Shown here in pieces: positions 8,922-17,115 of a stretch of 64,000 nucleotides of DNA. Every line of letters starts with the position of its first letter. Position 1 is the stretch's first letter. Made by a program: the position numbers and the translations under genes. Where the stretch lies: positions 2,542,001 through 2,606,000 of the forward strand of contig NZ_OZ245832.1 of the NCBI RefSeq assembly GCF_965228705.1. Reading direction: 5' to 3'. The DNA comes from Croceimicrobium sp965228705 (lineage in GTDB: Bacteria > Bacteroidota > Bacteroidia > Flavobacteriales > Schleiferiaceae). Below the pieces are notes generated by a model. The model was not told the DNA's origin and ran no database searches. It saw only the letters and a list, made by a program, of their open reading frames with translations.

Positions 8922-9458
8922 TCATTTGGTGGTCTTTTCCTTTTGTATTCGGCTCATCACTGCCATAGCAACTCCAATTGCGGCACCAACCGGAGCTAAA
9001 TCATCCCTGCCTAAAAAGTGCCCAATAATCGCCAAGGGTATGGCAATAAGCAGCCCCACTAAAATGGCATACTTCAAATAAGCCCAATTATTTCCTTTGA
9101 CCTTGTTCTTTACAGATTGATTTCTTTGTCGAAAGTCAAAGTTTGGATCCTTTATAAAGCTTCGGAAATTCTCGACAAAAGCATCCCAGGACTCCTCTTC
9201 AGTTTTGGTTGGCACTTGACCTATGAGACTAATAGTAAAATCGCAGTGCAAAGAATTTTCTAAGACCTCAATATTTACTTCGGTCTTCCATCTTAAAGGA
9301 TTAAAAGTAAAAAAGTTTAAAAGCACCGAACCCCTCTTGAACCGCAAATGATTTGGCCTATCTCTAATCAGTTTAAAACCATAGTCCGTAAAGTATTGGA
9401 CACACAAAGCTTTTACATTCCCCTGGTCCTTTAATTCTATATCTAAGTGCTTTCTCAT
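8922..9458 (-). CDS. hypothetical protein with C-terminal membrane segments
   Basis: A 178-residue protein of unknown family. The first 110 residues are soluble-looking with alternating charged and hydrophobic residues (HLRFKRGSVLLNFFTFNP, KTEVNIEVLEN). The C-terminal 60 residues contain two hydrophobic segments (WAYLKYAILVGLLIAIPLAIIG and APVGAAIGVAMAVM), ending in a basic tail RIQKEKTTK. It probably sits in the inner membrane with a cytoplasmic N-domain. No catalytic motif is visible. It stands alone between the T9SS gene and an intergenic hairpin repeat. Confidence 0.65.
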   Translation of the reverse strand: MRKHLDIELKDQGNVKALCVQYFTDYGFKLIRDRPNHLRFKRGSVLLNFFTFNPLRWKTEVNIEVLENSLHCDFTISLIGQVPTKTEEESWDAFVENFRSFIKDPNFDFRQRNQSVKNKVKGNNWAYLKYAILVGLLIAIPLAIIGHFLGRDDLAPVGAAIGVAMAVMSRIQKEKTTK

Positions 9459-9496
9459 TCAGAAGTCTTTTTTTGGTTTCTCTTAAACCTCGTGAT

Positions 9497-9574
9497 GAAG
9501 CAAGTTTGCATGTCCTTTCATTGACAAACATGGACATGCGATCTTGTTGGAAAAAGCCTTGGTTGCATATTCTA
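9497..9574. repeat. 78-bp intergenic hairpin repeat, copy A
   Basis: Matches 23207-23284 over the same 78-bp length, with about three quarters of positions identical. The core is an inverted repeat: CAAG..TGCATGTC pairs with GACATGCGATCTTG around an 18-bp variable loop, followed by a conserved GG..AAAGCC block. Mismatches concentrate in the loop and tail while the stem is conserved, as expected for a structured mobile or REP-like element. A 60-codon ORF across this stretch is judged not to be a gene. Confidence 0.65.
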
Positions 9575-9667
9575 ATGGGGAGTTTTTTTCACTTAAATAT
9601 TTTCGAAATGATCATTTTAAAAATTCCACCAAAAAAAGGACATAACATCCTGTAACCTCCCCTAATT

Positions 9668-10555
9668 TCAGACTGAGTTTAAATGTACTTTGTTTTGTTT
9701 GGAGTAGCTTGTTTTTTCATCCAAGCAAGCTTGCTTGGATGAAAATTTCGCTTCTGCCTGGTGGGGCGTAATTCCCCCAAGTGCTTCATGCGGTCTGGTG
9801 TAGTTATAATCGTCCATCCATTGTTCGGCAATATGTCTCACCTGATCAATTCCAGAGAATAGATGTGCATCCAATACATCTTGCCTAAAGGTGCGGTTAA
9901 ATCGTTCGATATAGCCATTTTGCATGGGTTTTCCCGGCTGGATGTAATGAAGCTCTATTTCTTGTACTCTGCACCATTCACTAAACTCTAAGGAGGTGAA
10001 CTCAGGGCCATTATCTACACGGATCTTACTCGGCTTTCCTTGTTCTTCAAAGGCTCTCTTTAAACATTGGATTACCCCAAAAGAAGGAAAGGTAAACTCG
10101 GCTTCTACAGTAACGGCTTTGCGATTAAAGTCATCAATTACATTAAGTACACGGAACCTTCTTCCATTTTCCAAGGCGTCACTCATGAAGTCCATAGACC
10201 AGGTTTGGTTAGGTCGCACCATCTGAACTAGGGGTTCTTTCACACGGGCAGGAATACGCTTCTTGGTCTTTCTACGAAGGTTTAACCCCAACTTTAGGTA
10301 GATCCTACGAACACGCTTTTTATTCCAACTATAGCCCTCTAAGCGTAAGCGCTGATAAACCTTATCCTGACCCTCACGGGGGCGTAGCACCACCATCTCA
10401 AGCAGCTTATTAATTACTTCCGTATCATCTTTAACTGATTGGTAATAAAACATGGACTTAGGCAAACGAATCACCTTACAAGCCCTGGTAATACTTATCA
10501 TGTAGGTTTCCTTTAGATAAGTAGCCATGTTTTGACGATCACCAGTGCCTACCAC
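9668..10555 (-). CDS. IS3-family transposase OrfB (DDE integrase domain)
   Basis: Catalytic part of the transposase: an HTH_21-like N-terminal segment, then an rve integrase core. The DDE residues appear as the D of TWSMDFMSDAL, the D of IRVDNGPEF and the E of NGYIERFNRTFR. The listed start is a GTG that lies in the overlap with OrfA; the natural product is probably an OrfAB fusion made by -1 slippage on the AAAAAAG run near the OrfA end. Full length and intact, so the element may still be able to transpose. Confidence 0.92.
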   Translation of the reverse strand: MVGTGDRQNMATYLKETYMISITRACKVIRLPKSMFYYQSVKDDTEVINKLLEMVVLRPREGQDKVYQRLRLEGYSWNKKRVRRIYLKLGLNLRRKTKKRIPARVKEPLVQMVRPNQTWSMDFMSDALENGRRFRVLNVIDDFNRKAVTVEAEFTFPSFGVIQCLKRAFEEQGKPSKIRVDNGPEFTSLEFSEWCRVQEIELHYIQPGKPMQNGYIERFNRTFRQDVLDAHLFSGIDQVRHIAEQWMDDYNYTRPHEALGGITPHQAEAKFSSKQACLDEKTSYSKQNKVHLNSV

Positions 10556-10815
10556 TTTTTTGAGAGCACATCCTTGAGCATTTTGTTATCCAAGCTCACA
10601 TCAGCGAACATCTGTTTAAGCTTGCGATTTTCCTCCTCCAGCTCTTTCAAGCGTTTAAGTTGCAAGGAGTCCATCCCTGCATACTTCTTGCGCCATTGAT
10701 AAAAGGTGCCCTTAGATATGCCATACTCCCGGCAAATCTCGTCGGTCTTTCGGCCTGACTCATGCTGTTTAATCGCATTAACAATCTGGCTATCGGTAAA
10801 TCTCGACTTCTTCAT
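10549..10815 (-). CDS. IS3-family transposase OrfA (HTH)
   Basis: Eighty-eight residues: an HTH_Tnp_1 domain (FTDSQIVNAIKQHESGRKTDEICREYGIS, with FYQWRKKY) followed by a leucine-zipper-like coiled coil (LKRLKELEEENRKLKQMF). It binds the terminal repeats and supplies the N-terminus of the OrfAB fusion. It ends seven bases inside OrfB after a CAAAAAAGTGG sequence typical of IS3 frameshift sites. Confidence 0.92.
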   Translation of the reverse strand: MKKSRFTDSQIVNAIKQHESGRKTDEICREYGISKGTFYQWRKKYAGMDSLQLKRLKELEEENRKLKQMFADVSLDNKMLKDVLSKKW

Positions 10816-10856
10816 AATTACTGGTTAAATTTAAATAGTTTTAACCAGTCCGAATT

Positions 10857-11093
10857 TTAGGGGAGGTTACAAAGTAAACTCTCATAAACTGCACTCACTC
10901 TTTCTTCCATTATATCGACCTCCTCTAGATAAGCCTCGTTAATCTTGTAGTAAAAACCCTTATCAAAGTGAACATTCCCCACAGCATGTACACAGGAAGC
11001 ATCCATGGCCGAGGATCGCGTTTTTTGCCCATGCATGATTAGAACCAAAAGCAATTGGAAGCTTAAAACTATCTGCAACTTTCTAATTGCCAC
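10857..11093 (-). pseudogene. secreted protein gene truncated by the IS
   Basis: Starts MAIRKLQIVLSFQLLLVLIM, a signal peptide, followed by a short mature part (SSAMDASCVHAVGNVHFDKG). Its last residues (CNLP) and stop are supplied by the terminal repeat of the IS, so the original 3' end has been cut off. No continuation of the frame is recognised beyond the other IS end (left of 9651), in agreement with the missing target duplication. Original length and function cannot be told. Confidence 0.65.
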
Positions 11094-11370
11094 TACATTG
11101 TGTCTTTTGGGTATCCGACTGTTTTCATCACCAAGTTAACACGACCTCTTGTAAGAGAAACGCTAAGTTTTGTCCAATTGTGATCCCGTTGGATCATCAC
11201 AATAACTAGGGGCATTAAAGTATAAGAGCGCCCTGCAGGTATAAATCACGATAAAATTTGAAGCCCTACTTAGTGAATGGCAAAAGGGAAGTTCGTTTGT
11301 CACTTTAAATCAGCAATGATTTAACAATTGTATTTAAAGGAACTAAGCACACACAAGAACTCCCTTGAAA

Positions 11371-11835
11371 TCAATCGAGATTATTAATTAAGAACTCTAT
11401 CATTTCATTTTGATCAGATAAAAAACCTTCAAATTGGGAATGAGTTATTTCAATATCAATAAATGGTTTTTGAGCGTCCTCCGGAGAAAACTGTAAAACA
11501 AAATTGTGCCTCTCCCAGTGATAATCCCACACATGCATCAAATTAACCGAATCGTTCACAACTATAATATCGTATTCTCCGCTACCTACACAAGGCCCAA
11601 GGGTTATAGCTATTATAGAATCAGGAGCTACACGAAACTCTTTAACACCTCTCCAAGCTTCGATTTCAGCAAATTCACCTGGCAGTTGCCAAAAGCCCAT
11701 TTCTTCTCTCAACTGGTTAAATTCCTTTGATGATACTATTTCTTTAGTATAGTCTATACACTCTTTTCGATCTCTTCTATTTAAATACCAGACAAAAAGT
11801 AAAAGTAAAAGGACTACCAAGCGTTTAGTACTCAT
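11371..11835 (-). CDS. hypothetical membrane-anchored or secreted protein
   Basis: About 154 residues from the Met at 11835 (STKRLVVLLLLLFVWYL is the hydrophobic N-terminus); an upstream Met at 11850 would add five residues. A single N-terminal membrane segment is followed by a charged extracytoplasmic part with aromatic residues (GFWQLPGEFAEIEAWRG, WDYHWERHNFVLQF). The fold looks mixed alpha-beta. It belongs to a run of unrelated small secreted proteins on this strand, interspersed with Rhs remnants, where immunity proteins would be expected; that role is only inferred. Confidence 0.65.
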   Translation of the reverse strand: MSTKRLVVLLLLLFVWYLNRRDRKECIDYTKEIVSSKEFNQLREEMGFWQLPGEFAEIEAWRGVKEFRVAPDSIIAITLGPCVGSGEYDIIVVNDSVNLMHVWDYHWERHNFVLQFSPEDAQKPFIDIEITHSQFEGFLSDQNEMIEFLINNLD

Positions 11836-12172
11836 TTTGAATCTTCCCATTTCTTAGCTTTTAATTCAATATACCCTTATTCTACTTTAAAATCTTCAGG
11901 ACCTTAGATCCCTGCTTAAATTGCTCTAGGAACGAAACATGCTCCGATTCCCATCCCCGCGGCTATAACCCTGCAATTGGACAGTTCGTATTAAATCCTA
12001 AAATTTTTATAGTAGATAATACTTTGGAGAAATATCTTCCGAAACATTATCTCTAAGCACCACTCTATCTTCAAGCTTTTCAAGGATTTTAAATGTTTTC
12101 GTCTATTTCACTGAGCCCCATCTTCTGAAGCAAGACACTAGCTTAGCGAGGCCCTAAGGATATTTACGGAGA
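11836..12172. other. 337-bp gap without a supported gene
   Basis: AT-rich spacer between two small-protein genes. No ORF, repeat or strong hairpin was recognised. The GC-rich patch near 11950-11990 (CCGATTCCCATCCCCGCGG) differs in composition from its surroundings but matched nothing I could name. Confidence 0.4.
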
Positions 12173-12745
12173 TCAACTCCTTCTGTGTCCTTCCTTCTCT
12201 CGCACTTTGTACAGTATGATATTAAGCACAGCTGCTCTTACCGAAATATCCTCATAGTCACTCTCTTCAAAAGAATTAATATATGCCATCATAAGCGCCT
12301 TATCTTCATAGCCTTTCGAGCTTAATTCATTAAGAATTTTCGTCCTATTACTAAACACCTGTTTCATATGAACATCATTGCTGTCAAGTGCCTCGTAGGG
12401 ACAATTAAACAACACATCCATCATCACTAAGCCTGAAACTATGGAGTAGTTCTCCACCTTCTCTTTTTCATCGAAGAAACTCAATCTGAGCTTTTCACTG
12501 TAAGGCCAAAATTCCTCAACCAGTGCTATATACGCTTGCTGAGTTCGAGCACTTAACAAGTGTTTGCTAATCAAATCCGATTCAAATGAACCCAGCATTG
12601 AAATGTATGATGGTTGATCGGTGTACTCAAGGGTAAGTTCGTCTGCCTTTTTTGATATACACAGTGCATTTGCCTTGTTTACATCCGAATTTTGACAACT
12701 CAATAATAACAGCATCAATGAAGCTAGTGACAACTTTAATTTCAT
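12173..12745 (-). CDS. hypothetical lipoprotein
   Basis: A 190-residue protein with a lipoprotein signal (LKLSLASLMLLLLSC, lipobox Cys 17). The mature part is helical, with a motif-free sequence (LCISKKADELTLEYTDQPS, LRLSFFDEKEKVENYS, ALMMAYINSFEESDYED). It is probably attached to the outer or inner membrane by lipid. No enzyme motif is seen. Placement among Rhs fragments allows a role as an immunity protein, but nothing in the sequence proves it. Confidence 0.72.
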   Translation of the reverse strand: MKLKLSLASLMLLLLSCQNSDVNKANALCISKKADELTLEYTDQPSYISMLGSFESDLISKHLLSARTQQAYIALVEEFWPYSEKLRLSFFDEKEKVENYSIVSGLVMMDVLFNCPYEALDSNDVHMKQVFSNRTKILNELSSKGYEDKALMMAYINSFEESDYEDISVRAAVLNIILYKVREKEGHRRS

Positions 12746-12892
12746 CGTTTAAAATTAGTTTAAATAGATGAATATAGGCTAGCCGCGGTGGTATCATCCT
12801 CTATAGTCAATGCAGAGCTGCCAGAATTATAGCGATGGCTTAAGAGAGGATAATCGCCCCAATTATTACGCTAAACTGTCAAGCCCTCAGAA

Positions 12893-13078
12893 TCAAGCAA
12901 ATAATCGATAGAAAAGCCACATTATCCCTAACACTATAAACAACCCTATAAATCCATCTACTAAAGATTGATCCACCAAATACTTTTTTAAAGTCTTTTT
13001 TCTGAAAACCAAGTATTTAAATAAAGAGCCAATTGGGGCGAAAATCTTTAATATAATAGCTTCAATTAATCCATCCAT
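12893..13078 (-). CDS. small membrane protein
   Basis: Sixty-one residues with two hydrophobic stretches (GLIEAIILKIFAPIGSLFKYL and GFIGLFIVLGIMWLFYRLF) separated by a basic segment (FRKKTLKKY), which fits a hairpin in the inner membrane. Its family is not recognised. It is possibly a small immunity or regulatory membrane protein; coding status is less certain because of its length. Confidence 0.5.
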   Translation of the reverse strand: MDGLIEAIILKIFAPIGSLFKYLVFRKKTLKKYLVDQSLVDGFIGLFIVLGIMWLFYRLFA

Positions 13079-13164
13079 TATCCCTCATTTTTCTAGTATA
13101 TCATCACTTGCAGCAGGGGCTTGATTACTAATTACTTGACCTCATATCTACTATCAAAATACTG

Positions 13165-13215
13165 GCTAATCTAAGCATCATTGTAAGGGGCTCCATAATA
13201 GAAATTCCCATTGCC
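13165..13215 (-). pseudogene. Rhs core remnant with an in-frame stop
   Basis: Seventeen codons translate to GNGNFYYGAPYNDA, a stop, then IS. This matches the Rhs core GNFYYGARYYDPKIS, as in the intact tail at 25283-26203; the Lys codon has become TAG. No further Rhs sequence continues on either side. It is a leftover of a longer Rhs gene and marks an old cassette boundary. Confidence 0.65.
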
Positions 13216-13315
13216 ACACAACAGCCTGGCTCCTTCGCTAAAATAAGCTAAGGTTTTATTTAAGGCTCGGCCCTGCTATTCCTTAGGGATGAAGTGTAAG
13301 CAAGAGCCATACTAA

Positions 13316-13822
13316 TTACAGATTATCTATCCGAACAGAGTCACCCCAAATCACTTCTTGATCTTCAAGCTTTCGATTAAAAATTGAGTATCTCATTGTA
13401 TCAACAAAGAGACTATTAGATTCAACTTTATACAGATCGAAACCTAGCTTAATCACTACATTTTTCTCCACTTCCCGCAGATAGCACACAAAACTCAATG
13501 GTATACCTGGGGATAATTCCTGAACATAGGTGTCACTATTGCGACAACGAATCATTTCATAAAGCTCAAAATTCTGCTCATTATACCTTAGAGAATACCT
13601 ATACCCATTGCATGTGGTAGTTAGAAAATAAATTGTATCCGAAGTATTATTTAAAAGAGAACATTCAACTTTAAGCAATCTCTGTGATTTATCCGCTACC
13701 CTTGTTGACTGGTAGTTAAAATCAATATCATTTGCCTGACCAGGCCGGTTCATTGATAAAACAGATAGAGCACCAAGGAAAAAATACGAAATCGCAATTA
13801 CCTTTTTTAAGACAGTTTTCAT
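13316..13822 (-). CDS. hypothetical secreted protein
   Basis: A 168-residue protein with an N-terminal signal (VLKKVIAISYFFLGALSVLS). The mature part looks like a small beta sandwich: SQRLLKVECSLLNNTSDTIYF, then NEQNFELYEMIRCRNSD and NVVIKLGFDLYKVESN. It is probably periplasmic or surface-exposed. It is located just upstream (in the gene direction) of the 13165-13215 Rhs remnant. Family unknown; immunity or toxin-tail function is speculative. Confidence 0.65.
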   Translation of the reverse strand: MKTVLKKVIAISYFFLGALSVLSMNRPGQANDIDFNYQSTRVADKSQRLLKVECSLLNNTSDTIYFLTTTCNGYRYSLRYNEQNFELYEMIRCRNSDTYVQELSPGIPLSFVCYLREVEKNVVIKLGFDLYKVESNSLFVDTMRYSIFNRKLEDQEVIWGDSVRIDNL

Positions 13823-14025
13823 TTAATTATCAATCAGTTTTATTTAAGGAAAACAGGTATTGGTGTCATCTTCTCCTTGCTCATTTTTCTTAGCTCTGGC
13901 CCCTTTATTCTCACCACCGATACACAAAACATTGCCAAATCCTTAAACATGCCAAATTAAGTTCGTGACCTTTATCGCCTCTGGTGAATTATCCTCAATC
14001 ACATCCAGGAGATTGTCCCTTACTC

Positions 14026-14481
14026 TCAGTTCTTTTCTCTTAAATGAGAGGAAAATTCCTTTAAGCCTATTAACTGCCGCTTTAGATTTACATTCTGTAT
14101 TAAATCCGAAAACTCACCAAAAAAAGCTTTAAAACTTTCTGGACTCTCTAAATAAAACTCGTTTACCCTATCACCTTCCACAATAATAATTAAGATAGAA
14201 ATATCTGCGCCTAAGGAATAAATCTGACTCATATTAGGCTCGGGAATATTCAAGGAATTAATTATTCCCTTTATTGAACCAAATTCAGTCTTTGATATCG
14301 AGTAAAAATATCTTTCCCACCCCGCATATGGCATAGATGCTTCAATAAGACTATCAGCTACAATTAACTCTATCATGAAGCTTCTATTCTGAGTCTTACT
14401 TCTTGGCCGAATCTCCACCTTTTGTGCAAGCCCATTAATAGAAATAGCTAACAACACAGCTAATAACAAAAATAATCTCAC
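14026..14481 (-). CDS. hypothetical secreted protein
   Basis: A 151-residue protein with signal peptide (RLFLLLAVLLAISINGLAQ, likely cleavage after AQ). The mature domain is alpha-beta, about 130 residues (KVEIRPRSKTQNRSFMIEL; ISILIIIVEGDRVNEFYLE; SFKAFFGEFSDLIQNVNLK). No recognisable family or catalytic residues. It belongs to the same minus-strand run of small secreted proteins. Confidence 0.65.
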   Translation of the reverse strand: MRLFLLLAVLLAISINGLAQKVEIRPRSKTQNRSFMIELIVADSLIEASMPYAGWERYFYSISKTEFGSIKGIINSLNIPEPNMSQIYSLGADISILIIIVEGDRVNEFYLESPESFKAFFGEFSDLIQNVNLKRQLIGLKEFSSHLREKN

Positions 14482-14619
14482 CGATACTTTAATTTAAAAT
14501 TTATGTGCAAGCCTTTCCTTGTGTGGCAATACTGAAAGTCTTTAAAGCTGTTAAGCTATAAAACAAATTCACCAGGTTCATTCTTTAAGTGAATTGATAT
14601 CTCATTCTCAGCCCTAGCC

Positions 14620-15030
14620 CTATTGTTTTACCACTACGGTATTCAAACTTTTAGAGAAATAACCATGAGAGCGGCCCCTGGTATCTAAGTTCCAAACCAA
14701 AACCTGTTGAGTTCCTATTGAATCCAGTTTTAGATGAAGGCTAGATGTATCCCTGCCTTCAATCTCATAGACGCTTAATTGGTTTTGCATCAGCTGTAAA
14801 CTACAATTCTCGCAGTTTAAATAAAAAACCTTTAGGCTTGATAAAGGATTCCCGCCTTTTACCTCAATTCTATCATTTCCAAACTCAATACAAATGGATT
14901 CCAAAACATTGGAATTACCAGAGTTACACCATTTCCCATTCGCCCAATTTGGCAACATGCTATTCCCCAGACTAGAGGATGAGAAAACATAGGCCACTAA
15001 CAATATGCTATAATGAACTAAACTCTTCAT
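14620..15030 (-). CDS. hypothetical secreted protein
   Basis: Starts at the Met of KSLVHYSILLVAYVFSSS (15030); a Met three codons upstream (15039) is also possible. After the signal peptide there is a compact beta-rich domain of about 110 residues with a Cys pair (LNCENCSLQL) and the segment WANGKWCNSGNS, close to the opening seen in lipocalin-like secreted domains of Bacteroidota. That similarity is weak. Function unknown. Confidence 0.62.
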   Translation of the reverse strand: MKSLVHYSILLVAYVFSSSSLGNSMLPNWANGKWCNSGNSNVLESICIEFGNDRIEVKGGNPLSSLKVFYLNCENCSLQLMQNQLSVYEIEGRDTSSLHLKLDSIGTQQVLVWNLDTRGRSHGYFSKSLNTVVVKQ

Positions 15031-15111
15031 AATCGCCACTCTTTTTTAACTAGTAATGATTGACCTTTAGAAATACCGTTCTTCAAATTAGGGTTCGTGG
15101 TGAACAAATCT

Positions 15112-15564
15112 TCAAGCCTGCTTTACATACCAATTACCGTCAATTTTAACCCAGCCTTGCGTCGTGTAATAATTAGCCCTTTTAAAAATTTTAGCCAGGT
15201 ATGGCTCTCCAGTATCTTTAATATTAATAAATGAATTTCCTACGGAATCAATGCGCAGCTGCATTATTCTTAATTCAACAAACTTAAGGGCCAATTTCTC
15301 CAGTTCACTTGGGTTAAATTTGTCACCTTCAACAATATATTTGTCATTTCTTTCCACTATCTCACCACCTAATGGATCAATAGTTACAACATAAAAACCC
15401 GATGAAGTATCCGAATATATATTGGGAGTCAGTAAAACTATTGGATTCCGATTTACATCAAACCCCCTTATAATTACTGATACAGAATTATATTCTGTGA
15501 GATCTAAACTATAATGCTTTCGAACAAATTGTCGTTTAGTTTGAAACATGGAACAACTTGTGAA
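15112..15564 (-). pseudogene. lipoprotein gene, 3' part, split from its start by the IS at 15565
   Basis: Encodes the mature domain of a small lipoprotein; an internal Met at 15549 opens a 145-residue frame (FQTKRQFVRKHYSLDLTEY). The codons just upstream read FTSCSMFQ, a lipobox. Across the IS, at 16791-16863, an ATG-led signal peptide (MLKGKSFVNLSRRF, then VFLLLCSLV) reads in the same frame once the IS and one 4-bp target duplicate are removed. The intact ancestor was thus a lipoprotein of about 175 residues. Without its signal the product, if made, would stay in the cytoplasm. Confidence 0.85.
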
Positions 15565-15593
15565 TGTAAGCTTCCCCTGATCCGAACCATTAG

Positions 15594-16367
15594 TTAATTG
15601 ACTTTTCCAAAGATAGTATTGTTTTCAACCACCCCGAGGGTACCCTCGGGGTGGTTGCGTTTGGCGTATACCCTAGGCGGTATATTTCCTAATGAATCAT
15701 GAGGTTTAAAGTTGTTATAGTCATGCATCCACTTTTCTGTTTGCTCCCTTACCTGATGGATATCTTCAAAAATATATTTGTCCAGCACTCCTCGGCGGTA
15801 GCTTCCATTAAATCGCTCTATAAAAGCGTTCTGTGTGGGTTTGCCGGGTTGGATATATCTAAATTCTATTTCATGAATGACGCTCCATGATTTAGTGAGC
15901 TCAGCAATGAACTCGGGCCCATTGTCCATTCGGATCACATCGGGTTTACCCCTGCGATTGATTAAATGATTAAGCACATATACTACTCTGTTTGATGGAA
16001 GTGAGAAATCTACTTCGATATGTAGTGCTTCTCGATTGTAGTCATCAATTACCGTGAATGCACGAAACTTGCGCTTGTTTTCTAGTACATCATGTACAAA
16101 GTCCATACTCCAGGTCTGATTCGGCCTATCAGGCACCACTAACGGTTCTTTTACCCGAGCGGGTAATCGCTTCTTAACCTTTCGTCTTAAAGGTAGTTTT
16201 AAAGCCACATAAACACGATGTAGTCGTTTGTGGTTCCAAGTCTTGCCTTCATTACGTAAGCGGTGATAGGCGTTCCAAAAGCCTTCCTCAGAATGTTCTT
16301 TTGCTTTCGTCAGTAATGCTTCTTCCAGCTCACGATCATCCTTTGCTTGGGCTTGATAGTAATACAC
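15594..16367 (-). CDS. IS3-family transposase OrfB
   Basis: DDE integrase core with the Asp of TWSMDFVHDVL, the Asp of IRMDNGPEF and the Glu of NAFIERFNGSYRRG. The frame stays open upstream of the listed Met (reading RKREIGQEISRRYGISRAC) as far as the OrfA end, so the working enzyme is probably OrfAB made by -1 slippage on the A7G run (minus strand; plus-strand 16463-16470). Identical to 45311-46084. Confidence 0.93.
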   Translation of the reverse strand: MYYYQAQAKDDRELEEALLTKAKEHSEEGFWNAYHRLRNEGKTWNHKRLHRVYVALKLPLRRKVKKRLPARVKEPLVVPDRPNQTWSMDFVHDVLENKRKFRAFTVIDDYNREALHIEVDFSLPSNRVVYVLNHLINRRGKPDVIRMDNGPEFIAELTKSWSVIHEIEFRYIQPGKPTQNAFIERFNGSYRRGVLDKYIFEDIHQVREQTEKWMHDYNNFKPHDSLGNIPPRVYAKRNHPEGTLGVVENNTIFGKVN

Positions 16368-16456
16368 GCTTTTACTGAGGTTTAATACACGGCATGCCCT
16401 GCTAATACCGTAGCGTCTAGATATTTCCTGACCAATCTCTCTCTTACGGCAGGGCT

Positions 16457-16723
16457 TTAAAGCTTTTTTTCAATAATCTCTTTAGCTAGTTGATGATCTA
16501 GGGCCAGGTTCGCGTACATCTGCTTAAGCTTCCTGTTTTCCTCTTCAAGATCCTTTATACGCTTTAACTCCTTTCCACTCATGCCAGCATAACGCTCTCG
16601 CCATTTGTAAAACGTTGCGGTACTAACCCCGTACTCTCGGCTCAATTCCTGTGCACTTCTACCTTGATCAAACTCTTTCAAGACCCTGGCAATCTTCTCT
16701 GGCGAAAACTTACTCTTTCTCAT
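16457..16723 (-). CDS. IS3-family transposase OrfA
   Basis: HTH domain (FSPEKIARVLKEFDQG, ELSREYGVSTATFYKWRERY) and a coiled coil (LKRIKDLEEENRKLKQMY). It ends EIIEKKL directly after GAAAAAAAGC, the slippery sequence joining OrfA to OrfB in the -1 frame. Identical to 46174-46440. Confidence 0.93.
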   Translation of the reverse strand: MRKSKFSPEKIARVLKEFDQGRSAQELSREYGVSTATFYKWRERYAGMSGKELKRIKDLEEENRKLKQMYANLALDHQLAKEIIEKKL

Positions 16724-16790
16724 AATCGACTGTTTAAAATTAATCCTATTCCTCTACTTTTAAACAGTTCGGTTTTAAGGGAAGCTTACA

Positions 16791-16863
16791 TGAAAACCAA
16801 GCTACAAAGCAGTAAAAAAACAAATCTTCTCGATAAGTTCACGAAACTTTTTCCTTTCAGCAT
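16791..16863 (-). pseudogene. 5' fragment (start and signal peptide) of the IS-split lipoprotein
   Basis: ATG at 16863 encodes MLKGKSFVNLSRRF then VFLLLCSLVF, a basic n-region and hydrophobic h-region. The frame runs into the IS and would join TSCSMFQ at 15564 in the intact gene. The native promoter presumably still lies upstream of 16863 and now reads into the IS right end. Confidence 0.82.
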
Positions 16864-17004
16864 ATCTAAAACCTTTCGAATTGAAAATTGACTGTTAGCT
16901 CCACCAAAACTCAGACTGCTTAAAACTATTTAAATTAAACCAGTAATTAGGAAGAAGTCGAGATTTACAGAACCTATAAGATGTCCAGTCTGGAGCCTCG
17001 CTTG

Positions 17005-17067
17005 CCACGGATCCACACTCAATCAAACACTATTCTTAGGATCATGGTAAAGGACCCCATAACAGAA
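17005..17067 (-). pseudogene. second decayed Rhs core remnant
   Basis: Twenty-one codons read FCYGVLYHDPKNSV, a stop, then LSVDPW. They align with FYYGARYYDPKISVWLSVDP of intact Rhs cores; the conserved Trp codon TGG has become TGA. After VDP the similarity ends. It lies between the IS-split lipoprotein and a small secreted protein. Confidence 0.7.
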
Positions 17068-17115
17068 GCTTCAACCACCCTATTCATAAAAGAATCATCG
17101 CTAATTCAAAGTTCT

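Larger units (their letters stand above)
9651..10871 (-). mobile_element. IS3-family insertion sequence (first type), 1221 bp
   Basis: Terminal inverted repeats begin TGTAACCTCCCCTAA at 9651 and end with its near complement TTTAGGGGAGGTTACA at 10871; the inner parts (CAGACTG and CGGACTGG) also match. It carries orfA and orfB in the -1 frame arrangement of IS3. No matching target-site duplication is seen (flanks CATCC and AAGTA), so one flank may have been lost by deletion or recombination after insertion. Its right terminus lies inside the coding frame of the 10857-11093 gene, truncating it. Confidence 0.9.
15565..16790 (-). mobile_element. IS3-family insertion sequence (second type), copy 1, 1226 bp
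   Basis: Ends are TGTAAGCTTCCCCTGATCCG (15565) and the near complement CGGTTTTAAGGGAAGCTTACA (16790). It is flanked by the direct repeat TGAA on both sides, a 4-bp target duplication. It has the same length (1226 bp) as the element at 45282-46507, and both transposase ORFs are identical in the two copies, so transposition was recent. It interrupts a lipoprotein signal-peptide sequence. Confidence 0.95.

Noticed and set aside
9473..9655. Sixty-codon ORF on the plus strand
   Set aside because: It covers the 78-bp hairpin repeat shared with 23207-23284. Only the structured part is conserved, and the reading frame is not.
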